Assembly: GCA_025517525.1 (NCBI GenBank)
Contig: JAOPJZ010000001.1
Location: 1 to 64,000, forward strand
Source of the DNA: Natronosalvus hydrolyticus
GTDB lineage: Archaea > Halobacteriota > Halobacteria > Halobacteriales > Natrialbaceae
Direction: 5' to 3'
Length of the DNA stretch: 64,000 bases
Positions 62,103 through 64,000 of this stretch are shown one piece after another. How positions within the stretch are numbered: the stretch's first letter is position 1; the number at the start of each line of letters is the position of its first letter. A program made the position numbers and the translations under genes. The notes under the pieces are model-generated. The model was not told the origin of the DNA. It saw only the letters and a program-made list of their open reading frames with translations, and made no database searches.

Positions 62103-63836
62103 ATGACTGACCCCGAAACGCTTTCGGTGACGATTGTCGACGGCTACGTCGACGAGCCAGCCCACTTCGGGGTGCCGCCGTACGTGTCGACGTATCCGCG
62201 CTATACCGCGGGCGCGCTGGTAGATGCGGGCGTCCCACGCGAAGCGATTACTTACCACACTATCGACGGCCTCCGGGACGAGCCAAACCGGTGGCAGGAC
62301 GTCGACGAGGCCGATCTCTTGATCTATCTCGGCGGGATGACCGTCCCCGGAAAGTACGTCGGGGGCACGCCTGCCGAACCCGACGAAGTTCGAAAGCTCG
62401 CCTGGACGGCGGGCGGCACGAGCCTGATGGGGGGTCCCGTCAAGTTCGGCGTCGGTGACGCCAACGAGGGTGCGACCGAAACCGAACGCCAGGACCTGGA
62501 CTTCGATTTCGTCGCCAAAGGTGACGTCGAAGCCGCCGTCTACGATCTGGTCGAAAGCGGCCTCGAGGGTTTCAACAACCGAATGCGCGACGTCGAGGAG
62601 GCCAGCCGCTGGGCCCGAGCGGGCGCGTTCGTCGTCGAGCAACACCCGAACCATCCAGCGTACCTGATCTGTGAACTCGAGACCGGTCGCGGGTGTGCCT
62701 ACCGATGTTCGTTCTGTACGGAACCGCTGTATGGCAACCCCTCGTTTCGGCCGCCGTCGTCGGTGATCGACGAGGTGGACGCGCTTTCCGACCACGGCGT
62801 CACTAACTTCCGGATCGGTCGACAGGCCGATATTCTGGCGTACGGTGGCGACGGGGAAGCGCCCAACCCCGATGCACTCCGGGAACTGTACGAAGGTATC
62901 AGAGCGGTTGCACCGGGCCTCGAAACGCTGCATCTCGACAATATGAACCCGATCACCATCGCGAAGTGGCCCGAACAATCTTGCGAGGGGATTCGGATCA
63001 TCGCCGAACACAATACGCCGGGTGATACCGCCGCGTTCGGCCTCGAGTCGGCCGATCCGATCGTTCAACAGGCGAACAACCTCAACGTCTCCGCCGAGGA
63101 GTGTCTCGAGGCCGTTCGCATCGTCAACGAGGCCGGCGGCTGGCGTCCGGGCGAGAAACCGGGGACGGGGCCGTCGACCGGGCCGGATGCCCCGGCGCGA
63201 CTGCCGAAGTTGCTTCCCGGGATCAACCTCTTGCACGGCCTGATGGACGAACGCGAGGAAACCTACGAGCACAACCTCGAGTTCCTCCAGCAGGTGTACG
63301 ACGAGGGGTTGTTGCTCCGCCGTGTCAACATTCGGCAGGTGATGGCCTTTTCGGGGACCGAGATGGCAGATACCGGCGCGAGTATCGCCCACGCACACAA
63401 GAAACTGTTCAAGAAATACAAACGCGAGGTACGCGAGCGAATCGACAACCCGATGTTACAGCGACTCGCCCCGGCGGGGACCGTCCTCGAGGACGTCCAC
63501 CTCGAATACCACCAGGACGGAAAGACGTTCGGTCGGCAGCTCGGGACGTATCCACTGCTGGTGGGTATTCCAGGTGAACGGCCGCTCGGAACGAACCTCG
63601 ACATCGCCATCATCGATCACGGCTACCGATCGGTGACCGGCGTTCCCTACCCACTCGACCTCAACGCGGCGTCGATGGACGAACTCACGGCGATTCCGGG
63701 TGTCGGAAAGCGACGAGCGGGAGACGTCATCGTCAATCGCCCTCACGAAACGGTTCGGGCGGTGAACGCTGACCTCGAGACATCGGTCGATCTTTCGTCG
63801 TTTGCGACGGTTTCACAGCCGACGACGCTCGAGTAA
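62103..63836 (+). CDS. radical SAM protein with C-terminal helix-hairpin-helix
   Basis: The 577-residue protein has the radical SAM cluster motif C198-x3-C202-x2-C205 (GRGCAYRCSFCTEP). An N-terminal domain (1-185) resembles a B12-binding-like or MiaB-like scaffold with FGVPPYVSTYPRYTAG, and residues about 525-560 form a helix-hairpin-helix (LTAIPGVGKRRAGDVI). It belongs to an archaeal group (COG1031) of uncharacterised Fe-S enzymes. Modification of RNA or another macromolecule is suggested by the HhH, but this is inference. It is monocistronic. Confidence 0.85.
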   Translation: MTDPETLSVTIVDGYVDEPAHFGVPPYVSTYPRYTAGALVDAGVPREAITYHTIDGLRDEPNRWQDVDEADLLIYLGGMTVPGKYVGGTPAEPDEVRKLAWTAGGTSLMGGPVKFGVGDANEGATETERQDLDFDFVAKGDVEAAVYDLVESGLEGFNNRMRDVEEASRWARAGAFVVEQHPNHPAYLICELETGRGCAYRCSFCTEPLYGNPSFRPPSSVIDEVDALSDHGVTNFRIGRQADILAYGGDGEAPNPDALRELYEGIRAVAPGLETLHLDNMNPITIAKWPEQSCEGIRIIAEHNTPGDTAAFGLESADPIVQQANNLNVSAEECLEAVRIVNEAGGWRPGEKPGTGPSTGPDAPARLPKLLPGINLLHGLMDEREETYEHNLEFLQQVYDEGLLLRRVNIRQVMAFSGTEMADTGASIAHAHKKLFKKYKREVRERIDNPMLQRLAPAGTVLEDVHLEYHQDGKTFGRQLGTYPLLVGIPGERPLGTNLDIAIIDHGYRSVTGVPYPLDLNAASMDELTAIPGVGKRRAGDVIVNRPHETVRAVNADLETSVDLSSFATVSQPTTLE

Positions 63837-64000
63837 GCCGGTAGGGTTGATTTTACTCGGGGGTCCGCGTCGCGTTCGGCGCGGAGGGGATCTGGGTAAC
63901 TGGCTCCGGAGTAACCGGCTCCAAAACGGCTAACAGAAGCCGGAAATCGATGGCTGCGGTCGGTAGTTCTATTACGTGTGGGATTCTGACTGATAACTGA
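63837..64000. other. unannotated window end
   Basis: These 164 bp follow the radical SAM gene. I see a short inverted repeat-like GGCTCCGGAG...CCGGCTCC near 63903-63926, and no gene. Confidence 0.4.

Noticed and set aside
62091-63398. 435-residue minus-strand frame over the radical SAM gene
   Set aside because: Antisense shadow; no family motifs.

Overview
The window reads as a piece of a haloarchaeal (Halobacteria) chromosome. The DNA is GC-rich, CTCGAG is very frequent, the proteins are strongly acidic, promoters look like archaeal TATA boxes close to start codons, and many families are haloarchaeal (HalX response regulator, HalOD1, HTH_10 bacterio-opsin-activator-like regulators, haloarchaeal phosphomevalonate decarboxylase, archaetidylserine synthase). 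Two glutamate dehydrogenases around a CitE-type lyase, plus a maltodextrin system, fit a sugar-using, heterotrophic member of the Natrialbales-type halophiles. That placement is inference. No rRNA, tRNA or CRISPR array was seen.

Layout. 1-2.5 kb: small regulatory and output-domain proteins (HTH_10 pair, HalOD1, DUF7344-like), some apparently cut short by in-frame stops. 2.5-15.3 kb: housekeeping genes (amidohydrolase, HD phosphohydrolase, purL, HalX regulator, tpiA, mbf1, an overlapping hisC / AK6-type kinase / CDP-alcohol transferase operon, a MaoC hydratase), with two unusual proteins, a triple-zinc-ribbon J-domain protein and a TIR-zinc-ribbon protein. 15.6-19.3 kb: glutamate dehydrogenase, CitE lyase, glutamate dehydrogenase. 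19.7-23.2 kb: DUF2062, a fused CtaA-like/CtaB haem o synthase, an F420-type oxidoreductase.

23.3-36.5 kb is a malto-oligosaccharide uptake and degradation locus. It contains a lipoprotein binding protein, two permeases, a divergent MalK ATPase, a GH13 cyclomaltodextrinase-type enzyme, two GH15 glucoamylase-type enzymes and a TrmB-family regulator. A transposase-less, IS200/IS605-like remnant lies inside it.

36.6-49.2 kb: GNAT, FEN1, NADH dehydrogenase-like protein, phosphomevalonate decarboxylase, a long coiled-coil protein, endonuclease III, lumazine synthase, aminotransferase, histidine kinase, FAD synthase, JAMM protease and an OB-DHH nuclease. 49.2-57 kb: secreted phospholipase D-like protein, acidic HEAT protein, PssA, halocyanin-like protein, FMN-binding protein, CcdA, TlpA-like thioredoxin and DUF420. 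57-64 kb: a 25-bp tandem repeat, a DUF protein, a KhtT-like transporter regulator broken by an in-frame TAA, a creatininase/ArfB-like enzyme overlapping a FAD oxidoreductase, Hsp20, a small zinc protein and a radical SAM-HhH protein.

The most unusual non-coding signal is a hairpin-bearing intergenic repeat family found just after three plus-strand genes (about 19.33, 32.51 and 46.06 kb). Its stem sequences differ between copies but base pairing is kept. One copy is followed by a long imperfect palindrome at 19.40-19.48 kb.
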